A stretch of DNA of 64,000 nucleotides from Bradyrhizobium sp. DOA9 (GCF_000617845.2 NZ_DF820425.1:6888741-6952740), one strand, 5' to 3'. Shown: positions 43,104-51,969, numbered from the stretch's first letter. Notes: generated by a model not told the origin, from the letters alone. Numbers and translations are program-made.

Positions 43104-45650
43104 CTATCGGGCGCCGGCCTGCTGCAATTTGCCGAGTGCATTCTCGACCACTTCCAGCGTGTAGGGCTTCTGGACCACCGGCGCGGCGGCCAATGGCTCG
43201 GGGATCGGCGCGCGCTCGCCATAGCCGGTGGCGAAGATGAAGGGCACTCCGATCTCAGTCAGCTTCTGCGCCACCTTGATGCTGCTCTCGCTGCCGAGGT
43301 TGAGATCGAGCAGGGCGAAGCTCGGCCGCGAACGCTCGATCGAGCGCAGCGCCTGGTCGACGGTTGCGGCGGTGTCGACGTGGCGGGCGCCGAGGTCGAG
43401 CAGGATGACCTCCGCCGCCATCGCGATGATCAGGTTGTCCTCCACGATCAGGGCCGTGTCGGAAATCCTCGGACGGGCAGATTGCTGCTCCTCGATACGC
43501 ATGGCGGCTCCCGCAATGGATGGGACGAACTGGACGAAGTTGGGCGGAATGACGAACGTCGCCTGGACGCCGAGGAGGTCGAAACGGATCTCGGCATCGC
43601 CCTTGAGATCGAACGGCACCGACCGCTCGATGATGGTGGTGCCGAAGCCGCGCCGCGACGGCGGCTGCACGGGCGGACCGCCGCTCTCCTTCCACTCGAT
43701 GACGAGGCTGGACGACGGGTCGAGCCGCCAGACCACCTCGACACTCCCGGTGGAATCGGCAAGCGCGCCGTACTTGGCGGAATTGGTCATCATCTCATGG
43801 ACGACGAGCGCCAGCGTCGCGAACGCCTTCGGGTCGAGCGCGACGTCCGGCCCGCCCATCTTCACCCGGTCCGCGCGCGCACCGAGATAGGCGCCGGCCT
43901 CGGACTCGACCAGGGTGCGGAGCGCGACGGGTGCCCAGTTCAGGTTCGTGATCTGGTCGTGGGCGCGCGCGAGGGCCTGGATGCGGCCGCCGAGCACGCT
44001 GGCGAACTCCTCGATACCGGTCGCGGTGTCCTTGCTCTGCGCCACCAGGGCGCGCACGAGGCTCAGGATGTTGCGAACGCGATGATTGAGCTCGGCGATC
44101 ATCAATTCCTGCCGCTCCTGCGCTCCCCGGCGCTCGCGCGCGGCGAGATCGGACAGCTGCAGGATCACCTCGAGCAGCGTGACGCGCAGGCTCTCGGCGA
44201 TGCGGATATCGGCCGCCGACCACGGCTTCGACTGCCCTGCCACCGTTTCCTGCCAGAGCTCGAAGCTCTTGCGCGGGGTGAGGCGCGGCCCGTTCGGACC
44301 TTCGTCGTAGACCTTGTTGGGGTCGCCGGCCCAATTCACCGAGCGCGTGACCTCGCGGCGGAAGAAGATCAGACAATCGCGCGGAGTGCGCGAAATCGGG
44401 ATGGCGAGAAAGCCCGCCGCGCGGTCACGGAAGGCCTGGCCGGCGGCGTAGACCTTGGCGATCTCGGCGCTGGCGAAAATCCGGCCCGGCGAGGTCCTGT
44501 TGATGAAGGCGACGAGATCCTTCACCTCGTCTTCGGTCGGGGTCTCACCCTCGAGCGCGATGGTGTTATCGGACCAGACTGCGACGCCGTCGCACTCGAT
44601 CATCTTGCGGTAGTCGCCCAGGAAATCGACGATCGCCCGCCGGCTGTGGTCATGCGAGGCCGCGATCTCGATCAACCGCTCCTGGACCTGATGTGCGCGG
44701 GCCTCATAGGCGACATCGCCCTCGCGCTCGCGGCCTTCCACGATCCACGAGAACATCTGACCGAACAGCTCGGAGGCCGTGCGTTTGTCGAACGAAATGT
44801 AACGCGGCGAATAATGGTGACAAGCAAACAGACCCCACAGCTTGCCGTCACGCAGGATCGACACCGACATGGAGGCGGCAACGCCCATGTTGCGCAGGTA
44901 TTCGATGTGGATCGGCGACACCGAGCGCAGCACGCTCATTGACAGGTCGAGCAGTCCCGCATTGTGCGTGGCCGTGGACATCAGCGCGGCAGGCCGCGCT
45001 TCGACGTCGGCGATGATGCGCAGCCAGTTGCGCTGATAGAGCGCGCGCGCTTGCCTTGGGATGTCGGACGCAGGGTATCGCAGGCCGAAAAAGGATTCGA
45101 GCCCGGATTCCGCGGTCTCGGCGATCACCTCGCCGGATCCGTCCGGGTGAAACTGATAAACCATGACGCGGTCGAAGCCGGTCAGCACCTTGAGCTGACG
45201 CGCCGCCTCGCGCGCCAGATCGGCCATTCCGCGTGTCTTGCGGATCCGTTCGAGCATCAAGCGCACGAGCTCGCCGGAATTGACACCGGGCTCGTGGACG
45301 CTCGGCTCCGCCTCGATGATCAGATAGACGCCGGAGAGATGAATCGAAAGATCGAAGGGTGGCTTGCCCGGCTGCAGCGCGACGCCGAACAGGCGTTCGG
45401 TCGCATCCGGACCGCCGAGATGATCGACCCGGCTGCGGATCGTTTCAACCGCCGCCTCGGAGATCACGCCCGACAGCGGCCGCTGCAGCAGGTCGGCAAC
45501 ATCGGCTCCAAGGAAGCTCTCGACGTTGTCCGATGCCATGCAGATCGTGAAATCCGAGAGCACGGCCAGCAGGAAGCCAAATGGCTGCACGCTGCCGGGA
45601 ATGTGGATCGGCTCGCGATCGCAATTGGTGAGATTGACGGCCTGGTTCAT
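43104..45650 (-). CDS. Bacteriophytochrome histidine kinase with C-terminal receiver
   Basis: 848 residues. PAS-GAF-PHY photosensory core: the biliverdin-attaching Cys is residue 10 in NLTNCDREPIHIPGSVQPFG, FFGLRYPASDIPRQARALYQ (about 187-206) carries the PASDIP motif, and SPIHIEYLRNMGVAASMSVS (about 245-264) the chromophore His. An HWE-type kinase follows: IAELNHRVRNILSLVRALVA (about 519-538) with the phospho-His, and the ATP part near 640-700. A receiver domain ends the protein, with acceptor Asp in SFALLDLNLGSE (about 780). It overlaps bphO by 4 bp (ATGA), so the chromophore enzyme and photoreceptor are co-translated. Confidence 0.95.
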   Translation of the reverse strand: MNQAVNLTNCDREPIHIPGSVQPFGFLLAVLSDFTICMASDNVESFLGADVADLLQRPLSGVISEAAVETIRSRVDHLGGPDATERLFGVALQPGKPPFDLSIHLSGVYLIIEAEPSVHEPGVNSGELVRLMLERIRKTRGMADLAREAARQLKVLTGFDRVMVYQFHPDGSGEVIAETAESGLESFFGLRYPASDIPRQARALYQRNWLRIIADVEARPAALMSTATHNAGLLDLSMSVLRSVSPIHIEYLRNMGVAASMSVSILRDGKLWGLFACHHYSPRYISFDKRTASELFGQMFSWIVEGREREGDVAYEARAHQVQERLIEIAASHDHSRRAIVDFLGDYRKMIECDGVAVWSDNTIALEGETPTEDEVKDLVAFINRTSPGRIFASAEIAKVYAAGQAFRDRAAGFLAIPISRTPRDCLIFFRREVTRSVNWAGDPNKVYDEGPNGPRLTPRKSFELWQETVAGQSKPWSAADIRIAESLRVTLLEVILQLSDLAARERRGAQERQELMIAELNHRVRNILSLVRALVAQSKDTATGIEEFASVLGGRIQALARAHDQITNLNWAPVALRTLVESEAGAYLGARADRVKMGGPDVALDPKAFATLALVVHEMMTNSAKYGALADSTGSVEVVWRLDPSSSLVIEWKESGGPPVQPPSRRGFGTTIIERSVPFDLKGDAEIRFDLLGVQATFVIPPNFVQFVPSIAGAAMRIEEQQSARPRISDTALIVEDNLIIAMAAEVILLDLGARHVDTAATVDQALRSIERSRPSFALLDLNLGSESSIKVAQKLTEIGVPFIFATGYGERAPIPEPLAAAPVVQKPYTLEVVENALGKLQQAGAR

Positions 45651-46231
45651 GCCCGGTCCGCCGCCTGCTCGAATGCGGCGAAGGCAATGCGGGCCGCCGC
45701 GATCGCCTCGTCTTCGTCCCAGCGCTCGTCGTTAGCAAGCTTCGCCAGGAAACTCTGCCATAGCCGCCTGCCGGTGCCGTGACTGAGATAGGCGACAGCT
45801 TCGCGAAGGCGCGGATCGGCGGAATCCGCGACCATCTTCAGCAGGAACTTTGCCCCCAGACGGGAGCCTTCGAGCACGTACATCGTGCCCACAACGCCGC
45901 TGCGCGTCAGCGGGGGCACGGACACCAGCCGCGGCACCGCGCAGCCCAGGCACTCGAGATCAGCCAGAATTGCCGCGCTTCGCGACCGCTCCGGCCAGTC
46001 CGGGAAAGCCCTGCTGACGCCGGCTTCGACGAGTGCCGTCTCGAGCGGCAGCAAGGCGCCGGCACTCGCTTGCAGAAAGCGCCGATAGCCGGAGAGCTCG
46101 GTCAGCACGAATGCCGAGAGCTGCGCGTCGAGGTCGCGATGCGCGGCCGACGTCGCGTCCCTTAGTCGTTCGCGGAGTCCGGAGAAGCTGCGGCCTACCT
46201 GCGTTGAAACGTCCGAAGCCCCAGCCAGCAT
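45647..46231 (-). CDS. bphO: Biliverdin-producing heme oxygenase
   Basis: A 194-residue heme oxygenase of the bacterial BphO type. It opens heme to biliverdin, the chromophore of the adjacent phytochrome. The proximal His is in RDATSAAHRDLDAQLSAFVL (about 22-41), and GTMYVLEGSRLGAKFLLKMV (about 116-135) is the distal helix block. ATG 46229-46231 was chosen with GGGA 6 nt upstream; a GTG 31 codons earlier opens the same frame but adds Pro/Ala-rich sequence. Its stop overlaps the bphP start. Confidence 0.9.
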   Translation of the reverse strand: MLAGASDVSTQVGRSFSGLRERLRDATSAAHRDLDAQLSAFVLTELSGYRRFLQASAGALLPLETALVEAGVSRAFPDWPERSRSAAILADLECLGCAVPRLVSVPPLTRSGVVGTMYVLEGSRLGAKFLLKMVADSADPRLREAVAYLSHGTGRRLWQSFLAKLANDERWDEDEAIAAARIAFAAFEQAADRA

Positions 46232-46357
46232 GAAATTCCCGAGAACGCAGGTTGCGGCGGGCGCGGCGCGCCCGGCAACCGAGGGAACGCCGGGGGTGGG
46301 CAAAGGTTCCGCCGGCCTTGGCACTGCGAGAGGCGAGACATCGGGGGTCCACTCCGT

Positions 46358-46525
46358 TCACTTCCGCCAAACCGGCTTTCTGAGCTCGTGTTCGATCTCG
46401 CTCCGGGACATCCCGAAATCCTGAAGCTCGCGTTCGGTCATGGCCGCGAGCTGGCAGTGGACCCTAGACCGCTCGCGCCGGGCCTGCATGAGTTCCAGCA
46501 GCGTCCGACAGGCCCGCACAAACAT
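46358..46525 (-). CDS. DUF1127 small protein
   Basis: 55 residues. The DUF1127 pattern is clear: LLELMQARRERSRVHCQLAA, then MTERELQDFGMSRSEIEHEL and the PVWRK end. It is an arginine-rich amphipathic small protein. Members in other alphaproteobacteria affect phosphate or RNA metabolism, but this one is untested. ATG 46523-46525 has no good ribosome site. An upstream TTG (GLNEVAST) would add about 20 residues, so the start is uncertain. It lies between SnoaL and bphO on the same strand. Confidence 0.7.
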   Translation of the reverse strand: MFVRACRTLLELMQARRERSRVHCQLAAMTERELQDFGMSRSEIEHELRKPVWRK

Positions 46526-46578
46526 CGCGGGCCGTGACGAACAGGAGCGGCCGGTGGACGCGACCTCGTTCAAGCCGG

Positions 46579-47022
46579 TCAGCTCGCTGCCCTCGCGGGA
46601 GCTCGCGGAAACGGGCCGAGCGCCTTCTCGGTCAGGACCGAGTCGCAATATTCCCTGATCTCCTTGATCTTGCCGTCGGCGAGTCGAAACACCAGGCAGT
46701 AATCGTTGTCGTAACGCACCCCCTCGGGCGTGACGTTGTCGCCCTTGGCTTCGACCACCACGATGTCGCCGTCGGCGATGAAGCGGTGCGCGATCGTGCG
46801 CGTGCGGTCGCGCAGGCGGGTGCGGACATAGCCGTGCAGGTCGTTCAGGATCGACTGCTTGCCCGAAAAGGTGCGAGACCAGGAATACTGGCCGGTGACG
46901 ACCCATTTGGCATCTTCGGCAAGGCTTGCGGTGAACAGGGCGCGGTCGCGCGCGGCCGGATCGGGGTCGGCGGCTGCGGCAAAGATATCCTGCAGCAGTT
47001 TCTTGTTGGCGCTCGTACTCAT
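46579..47022 (-). CDS. SnoaL-like/DUF4440-type protein
   Basis: 147 residues of the NTF2-like ketosteroid-isomerase fold: NKKLLQDIFAAAADPDPAAR (about 6-25), WVVTGQYSWSRTFSGKQSIL (about 39-58) and VVVEAKGDNVTPEGVRYDND (about 86-105), with CLVFRLADGKIKEIREYCDS closing. These small proteins bind hydrophobic metabolites. The start was set at ATG 47022, preceded by GAGGAG; the open frame extends 20 codons more. It is divergent from the LysR gene 91 bp away and is a likely LysR target. Confidence 0.85.
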   Translation of the reverse strand: MSTSANKKLLQDIFAAAADPDPAARDRALFTASLAEDAKWVVTGQYSWSRTFSGKQSILNDLHGYVRTRLRDRTRTIAHRFIADGDIVVVEAKGDNVTPEGVRYDNDYCLVFRLADGKIKEIREYCDSVLTEKALGPFPRAPARAAS

Positions 47023-47086
47023 GGCGGCATCTCCTCGTGTTGACAACGCGGAGATGATCGCCGGGCCGGCAGCATTCTTCAAATCG

Positions 47087-47106
47087 ATAGGGAATATGAT
47101 ATCTAT
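47087..47106. promoter_or_regulatory. Possible LysR binding site
   Basis: ATAG-N12-CTAT dyad between the divergent SnoaL and LysR genes, directly upstream of the LysR start. It fits the loose LysR pattern of an interrupted A/T-rich dyad. Weak evidence. Confidence 0.3.
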
Positions 47107-47113
47107 TCACCTC

Positions 47114-48031
47114 ATGAATTTGAATTCGCTCGACCTCAACCTGTTGACCGCGCTCGACGCATTGCTGCGCGAGGCCAATGTCAGCCGCGCGGCGATGAGG
47201 ATCGGCCTGTCACAGCCGGCGACGAGCCACGCCTTGCAGCGCCTGCGCGACATCCTCAGTGACCCGCTCCTGGTGCGCACGGGCGCACGGATGGAGCTGA
47301 CGCCGCGCGCCCAGGCTCTGCGCGCACCATTGGCGCAGGCGCTCGACCAGGTGCGCGGGCTGTTCGTGCCTGACGACTTCGATGCCGCGCGCAGCGAGCG
47401 GCAATTCCGCGTGATGATGCCGGATCTCGCGGTCGAGCTGTTGATGCCGCCCTTGATGGCGAAAGTCACGCGGCTCGCCCCCAACGTCCGCATCGACGTG
47501 GTGCCGTGGCGGGGACCTGCGATCTTCCACGCCGAGTTCGCCCGCACCATCGACCTCGTGATCTCGATCGGCAATGCCTTCAAGGGCTTTCATCGCCAGC
47601 TGCTCTACACCGACAGCGACGCGCTGGCGGTGCGGCGCGGCCATCCTGTCGGAGCCAAGCTGAAGCGGCGCGAGGCGTTCCTGGCCGCCCGCCATGTCGG
47701 CGTGATCATCCGCGGCCAGCCGGAGGATCTCATCGACACCTGGCTGCACGGCAAAGGCATCGAGCGACATGTCTCGCTGGTCGTGCCGGGTTATCTCGAA
47801 GCCTTGCACGTCGCCGCACGCACCGACCTCGTCGCCTTCGTGCCGCGCCGGCTGATCGCCGCACTGTCGAAGCAGCTCGGCCTCGTCGCGGTGACGCCGC
47901 CGTTCGATCCCGGGATCGACGAGCAGTTCATGTTTCATCCGACCCGCGCGCAGATGGACCCCGGCTCGATCTGGCTGCGGCGGCTGATGCTGGAGACGGG
48001 GCGGGAGCTGGAGAAGCGGAGGGCTGGGTAG
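47114..48031 (+). CDS. LysR family transcriptional regulator
   Basis: 305 residues. The N-terminal HTH reads SLDLNLLTALDALLREANVS (about 5-24) and ATSHALQRLRDILSDPLLVR (about 36-55), and it has the RTGARMELTPRAQAL linker. The effector domain (about 95-300) belongs to the NodD/NahR-like group (PDLAVELLMPPLMAKVTRLA). ATG 47114 was chosen; ATG 47096 would add six residues. It is divergent from the SnoaL gene, the usual arrangement for a regulator and its target. Inducer unknown. Confidence 0.92.
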   Translation: MNLNSLDLNLLTALDALLREANVSRAAMRIGLSQPATSHALQRLRDILSDPLLVRTGARMELTPRAQALRAPLAQALDQVRGLFVPDDFDAARSERQFRVMMPDLAVELLMPPLMAKVTRLAPNVRIDVVPWRGPAIFHAEFARTIDLVISIGNAFKGFHRQLLYTDSDALAVRRGHPVGAKLKRREAFLAARHVGVIIRGQPEDLIDTWLHGKGIERHVSLVVPGYLEALHVAARTDLVAFVPRRLIAALSKQLGLVAVTPPFDPGIDEQFMFHPTRAQMDPGSIWLRRLMLETGRELEKRRAG

Positions 48032-48040
48032 CTATCGCAG

Positions 48041-48093
48041 GGTGGGTTAGACCTGCGGCTGCGCAAAGCGCAGTCCGTTGGGCCTAACCCACC
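48041..48093. repeat. Palindromic repeat, GGTGGGTTA family, copy 1
   Basis: The arms GGTGGGTTAG and CCTAACCCACC enclose a second pairing part (CTGCGCAAAGCGCAG). It lies just after the LysR stop. Confidence 0.85.
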
Positions 48094-48119
48094 ACTTCTG
48101 TCTCCGCTGAAACAAAAGA

Positions 48120-48171
48120 GGTGGGTTACGCCGTGCGGATACGCTTCGCGCATCCGCACGGCTAACCCACC
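48120..48171. repeat. Palindromic repeat, GGTGGGTTA family, copy 2
   Basis: GGTGGGTTACGCCGTGCGGA and its complement ending GCTAACCCACC form a long stem around a GCTTCGC loop. It is 26 bp from copy 1. Both lie between convergent genes and could end transcripts from either side. Confidence 0.85.
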
Positions 48172-48181
48172 TTACGAGACT

Positions 48182-48802
48182 TTACGCCTTCTGCGCCGCC
48201 ATCACCTTGCTCACCGCCGGGCGATCCGACATGCGCTTGAAATGATCGGCGATCTTTGGCGTCGCATTGATGTCGACGCTGTCGCCTTCGAGCCAGGTCG
48301 AGAGCGTGTAGAGGTAGGGATCGCAGACCGTGTACTGATCGCCCATCACCCACGGTCCCCCAAACATCTTCTGCTCGATCAGCTTGAAGCAGGCGGCCAT
48401 GGTCTTCGGCACCATCGCCTTCATGTCGGCGAACGAGCTCTCCTCCGTCGCCCAGCGCGCGCCGCGCATCTTGTGGGCGTGGTTGATGTGCACGGTCGAG
48501 CAGAGATAGGAGTTGAACGACTGCACCTGCGCGAAGTCGAAGGGATCGTCGAGCGGCGCCAGCTTGGCCTTGGGGAAGGTCTGCGCGAGATAAGCCAGCA
48601 TCGCCGGCGTCTCGGTCAGGACGCCTCGGTCGGTCACCAGCGCCGGCACCCGGCCCTTCGGGTTGATGGCGAGATAGTCCGGGCTGTTCTGCTGGTTGTC
48701 CTTGAAGCTCAGCCGCTCGGCGGTGTAGTCGGCACCGGCCTCTTCCAGGGTGATGTAGGTGGCGAGCGCGCAGGTGCCGGTGGCGTAATAGAGCTTGAGC
48801 AT
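48182..48802 (-). CDS. Glutathione S-transferase family protein
   Basis: 206 residues. The beta-class-like N-terminus MLKLYYATGTCALATYITLE carries Cys at residue 11, a likely catalytic position, and INPKGRVPALVTDRGVLTET (about 46-65) binds glutathione. C-terminal GGPWVMGDQYTVCDPYLYTL (about 145-164). Start ATG 48800-48802 was chosen with GAGG 6 nt upstream, rather than four codons earlier. Divergent from the flavin monooxygenase gene. Not closely similar to the GST at 40092. Confidence 0.9.
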   Translation of the reverse strand: MLKLYYATGTCALATYITLEEAGADYTAERLSFKDNQQNSPDYLAINPKGRVPALVTDRGVLTETPAMLAYLAQTFPKAKLAPLDDPFDFAQVQSFNSYLCSTVHINHAHKMRGARWATEESSFADMKAMVPKTMAACFKLIEQKMFGGPWVMGDQYTVCDPYLYTLSTWLEGDSVDINATPKIADHFKRMSDRPAVSKVMAAQKA

Positions 48803-48928
48803 GTCGGACCTCATGGGGAAAACCGGAGGTTAACGGTCCTCCGCCGCGCCGTCCATAGGCGGCCTGTTCGCAGTTGCCCACGCCCGCCCGGCTGTGCGAA
48901 GACGCCGTCAATTGGAGGGGGATTTGTC

Positions 48929-50206
48929 ATGACTGTACTCATCGCCGGTGGCGGCATCGGCGGCCTGACGCTTGCGCTCAGCCTGCACCAGATCGGCGTT
49001 GCCGTGAAAGTGTTCGAGAGCGTCGCGGAACTGAAGCCGCTCGGTGTCGGCATTAACGTGCTGCCGCATGCGGTGCGCGAGCTGATCGAGCTCGGCCTGC
49101 TGGACAAGCTGGACGCCAGCGGCGTGCGGACGCGCGAGCTCGCCTATTTCTCCAAGCATGGCAAGCCGATCTGGAGCGAGCCGCGCGGCCTGGAGGCCGG
49201 CTACAAATGGCCGCAATTCTCGATCCATCGCGGCACCCTGCAGCAGATCCTGCTCGACACCGCGGTCGATCGGCTCGGCCGTGACAACATCCTCACCAGC
49301 CATCATCTGACCGGCTGGAGCGAGACGGCCGGCGGCGTGCGCGCCGACTTCGTCGACAAGGCGACCGGCAAGGCCGCCGGCACGTACGAGGGCGCGATCC
49401 TGATCGCCGCCGACGGCATCCATTCCGCCGCGCGCGAAAAGCTCTATCCCAACGAAGGCCCGCCGATCTGGAACGGCCGCATCCTCTGGCGCGGCGTCAC
49501 GCCGGCAAAGGCCTTCCTGACCGGCCGCACCATGATCATGGCCGGCCATGAGATCCTGAAATTCGTCTGCTATCCGATCTCGAAAGAACCGGACGCCAAC
49601 GGCAACCATCAGATCAACTGGGTCGCCGAGCGGCACATGCCGCCGACCTATCAGTGGCGGCGCGAGGACTATAACCGCACCGCGCGCCTGGAGGAGTTCC
49701 TGCCCTGGTTCGAAAGCTGGACGTTCGACTGGCTCGACGTGCCTGCCCTGATCAGGAATTGCCCGCACGCTTACGAATATCCGCTGGTCGACCGCGATCC
49801 GGTGTCGCAATGGACCTTCGGCCGCGTCACGCTGATGGGCGATGCCGCGCATCCGATGTACCCGATCGGCTCGAACGGCGCCTCGCAGGCGATCCTCGAT
49901 GCCCGCGTCATCACCCGCGAGATCCTGGCGCACGGCCCGACGCAGGCGGCACTGCTCGCCTACGAGGCCGAGCGGCGGCCCGCGACCACCGACCTCGTCC
50001 TGCTCAACCGCAAGAACGGCCCCGAGCAGGTGATGCAGCTGGTCGAGGAGCGCGCGCCTGACGGCTACAAGGTGGTCACCGACGTCTTGTCGCAAAAGGA
50101 ACTGGAAGACATCGCCGCCAATTACAAGCGCGTTGCGGGATTCCAGGTCGAGGCGCTGAATGCGAAGCCGCCGATCGTGAGCAGGGACGCGCGGGCGAGG
50201 CGGTGA
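48929..50206 (+). CDS. FAD-dependent aromatic-type monooxygenase
   Basis: 425 residues of the PHBH/salicylate hydroxylase group. FAD fold MTVLIAGGGIGGLTLALSLH (about 1-20); LIAADGIHSAAREKL (about 157-171) is the second motif with the conserved DG; VTLMGDAAHPMYPIGSNGAS (about 301-320) binds the FAD ribityl. It probably hydroxylates an aromatic or similar compound with NAD(P)H and O2. ATG 48929 follows GGAGGGGG. The substrate is unknown; a GST divergent and a thioesterase convergent are the neighbours. Confidence 0.92.
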   Translation: MTVLIAGGGIGGLTLALSLHQIGVAVKVFESVAELKPLGVGINVLPHAVRELIELGLLDKLDASGVRTRELAYFSKHGKPIWSEPRGLEAGYKWPQFSIHRGTLQQILLDTAVDRLGRDNILTSHHLTGWSETAGGVRADFVDKATGKAAGTYEGAILIAADGIHSAAREKLYPNEGPPIWNGRILWRGVTPAKAFLTGRTMIMAGHEILKFVCYPISKEPDANGNHQINWVAERHMPPTYQWRREDYNRTARLEEFLPWFESWTFDWLDVPALIRNCPHAYEYPLVDRDPVSQWTFGRVTLMGDAAHPMYPIGSNGASQAILDARVITREILAHGPTQAALLAYEAERRPATTDLVLLNRKNGPEQVMQLVEERAPDGYKVVTDVLSQKELEDIAANYKRVAGFQVEALNAKPPIVSRDARARR

Positions 50207-50241
50207 GGGTCTGGTCAATCATCTCGCGACGCGCGTCTTCA

Positions 50242-50267
50242 CCTCTCCCCGTAAGAACGGGGCGAGG
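50242..50267. terminator. Hairpin between convergent genes
   Basis: CCTCTCCCCGT, loop AAGA, ACGGGGCGAGG: an 11-bp stem with one mismatch. No T run follows. It resembles the common Bradyrhizobium CCTCTCCCCG repeat, so it may be a repeat remnant that also stops transcription. Confidence 0.45.
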
Positions 50268-50289
50268 GAGCGAGAGCGCAGCGCCCGCC

Positions 50290-50709
50290 TCACTTCACCA
50301 CCCTCGACGCCTCCAGCAACCGCTCGCTGGCGCTTGCCGTCGCCAGCAACGTGCCGTCCTCCGCCATCAGCTTGGCTTCGACGAAGGCGATGGTCTTGCC
50401 GAGCTGCGTCACCCTCGCTTCGGCGATGATCGGTCCGGGCTTTGCCGGGCTGAGGAAATTCACGGTCATGCTGATCGTGGTGGTGTAGAGCCGGCCCTCG
50501 CTCATCACCAGCACCGCCGGGCCCATGGTGTCGTCGAGCATGGCCGAGAGCATGCCGCCCTGGATGAAGCCCGCGGGGTTGCAGAACTCCGGCTTGCCGT
50601 CGAAGCCGAGCTTGATCCAGCCCTCCTGCGGGCGGGCATCGAGCAGGCGCCAGCCGAGCAGCTCGGCGCAGGGGGGCCGTCGGAAGTTATCGAGCGCGGT
50701 CTTGACCAT
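50290..50709 (-). CDS. PaaI family hot-dog thioesterase
   Basis: 139 residues. The hot-dog core holds EFCNPAGFIQGGMLSAMLDD (about 41-60) with the helix and catalytic region, then TTISMTVNFLSPAKPGPIIA (about 75-94). These enzymes hydrolyse acyl-CoA, often aryl-acetyl-CoA. ATG 50707-50709 is preceded by GGAG at 7 nt. Stand-alone between the monooxygenase and mutY. The exact acyl-CoA is unknown. Confidence 0.88.
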   Translation of the reverse strand: MVKTALDNFRRPPCAELLGWRLLDARPQEGWIKLGFDGKPEFCNPAGFIQGGMLSAMLDDTMGPAVLVMSEGRLYTTTISMTVNFLSPAKPGPIIAEARVTQLGKTIAFVEAKLMAEDGTLLATASASERLLEASRVVK

Positions 50710-50776
50710 GCGAGATCTCCTTCACTCCCGTGCTAGCGCAAGGCTGCTGACAGCCTGCTGTCAGCAGCCTTGGATC

Positions 50777-51886
50777 CTAGAGACCCAATCCATGCGCGAT
50801 GACCTTGCGCATGACGTTGGGCAGCGCTTCACCGGCCAGGGTTGCGATGGGCACCCAGCGCATGCCCTCAGGCGCAGGGGTGCGGGCTGCCGCCGTCGCC
50901 GTATAGACCACCAGCTCAAGCGGAAAATGCGTGAAGACGTGGGTGACCACGCCCACCTTGCGCTGCCAGCGCGACAGCCCCTTCAGCTCCGGCGCCTGCT
51001 GCTTTGCCCTCGCGTCGTCCTGATCGGCGAGCCAGTCCGAGCCCGGCACCTCCGTCATGCCACCGAGCAGGCCCTTTTCGGGCCTCGAGCGGACGAGCAA
51101 CTCGTCGCCGCGCGTGACCACGAAGGCGGCGCCGCGCCTGAGCGTGCCGCTCTTCTTCGGTGCCTTGCGCGGGAACGTCTCCTGGGTGCCTTGCGCGCGC
51201 GCTGTGCAGTCCGCTGTGAACGGACACAGCGAGCAGGCCGGCTTCTTCGGCGTGCAGATCGAGGCGCCGAGATCCATCAGCGCCTGCGCACTGTCGCCGG
51301 CGCGAGACTTCTCGTCGCCGGCGCGAGACTCCGCCAGCAGCGTCGCGGCGAGTTGCTGGATGAGCGGCTTGGCTTGCGGAAGTTCTTGCTCGACTGCAAA
51401 GAGCCGCGACACCACGCGTTCGATGTTGCCGTCGACCGGCATGGTGCGGCGGTCGAACGCGATTGCCGCAATCGCCGCCGCCGTGTAGGGCCCGATCCCC
51501 GGCAGCGCGCGCAGCCCCTCTTTGGTATCCGGAAACACGCCGCCATGCTCGCGCGTCACCGCGACCGCGCAGGCATGGAGGTTGCGTGCGCGCGAGTAAT
51601 AGCCGAGCCCGGCCCACATCCGCAGCACGTCCTCCTGCGAGGCGCGCCCCAGCGCCGTGACATCCGGCCAGCGCGCGACGAACTTTTCGAAGTAAGGGCC
51701 GACCGCCTTCACCGTGGTCTGCTGGAGCATGATCTCGGAGAGCCAGACGCGGTAGGGATCGGACGCCTCGCCCGGCGCGGCGCGCCAGGGCAGCCGGCGC
51801 CGGTGGCGGTCGTACCATTGCAGGAGCGCGAGCGGGCGAGCCGACGCCGTACTCTGTTCCTTCTTGCGCGCGGTCGTGGAGATCAT
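50777..51886 (-). CDS. mutY: A/G-specific adenine glycosylase
   Basis: 369 residues. It removes adenine opposite 8-oxoguanine. SDPYRVWLSEIMLQQTTVKA (about 42-61) carries the catalytic Glu, LPGIGPYTAAAIAAIAFDRR (about 127-146) is the HhH with catalytic Asp further on (PVDGNIERV), and the 4Fe-4S loop is CTPKKPACSLCPFTADC (C-X6-C-X2-C-X5-C, about 210-226). A NUDIX-like 8-oxoG-recognition domain follows. A 21-bp tandem duplication (51293-51330) inserts seven residues (SRAGDEK) just before the SAQALMDLG helix. It is divergent from higBA. Confidence 0.95.
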   Translation of the reverse strand: MISTTARKKEQSTASARPLALLQWYDRHRRRLPWRAAPGEASDPYRVWLSEIMLQQTTVKAVGPYFEKFVARWPDVTALGRASQEDVLRMWAGLGYYSRARNLHACAVAVTREHGGVFPDTKEGLRALPGIGPYTAAAIAAIAFDRRTMPVDGNIERVVSRLFAVEQELPQAKPLIQQLAATLLAESRAGDEKSRAGDSAQALMDLGASICTPKKPACSLCPFTADCTARAQGTQETFPRKAPKKSGTLRRGAAFVVTRGDELLVRSRPEKGLLGGMTEVPGSDWLADQDDARAKQQAPELKGLSRWQRKVGVVTHVFTHFPLELVVYTATAAARTPAPEGMRWVPIATLAGEALPNVMRKVIAHGLGL

Positions 51887-51935
51887 GCACCTTTACTAGA
51901 GGAGGATTCTGCCTGTGGCCAGCGCGACCGGACCG

Positions 51936-51964
51936 TTGCACGCTATAACGCCTTGCGTTATACA
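51936..51964 (+). promoter_or_regulatory. higBA promoter and operator
   Basis: -35 TTGCAC (51936-51941), a 17-bp spacer, and -10 TATACA (51959-51964). The spacer holds a perfect dyad, TATAACGC-CTT-GCGTTATA (51944-51962), which overlaps the -10. The antitoxin HigA would be expected to bind there. The predicted start of transcription coincides with the higB ATG at 51970. Confidence 0.65.
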
Positions 51965-51969
51965 CAGAC

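Noticed and set aside
48041..48171. Two GGTGGGTTA repeats considered as a CRISPR array
   Set aside because: Each is a palindrome with a different interior, only two copies, no regular spacers and no cas genes.
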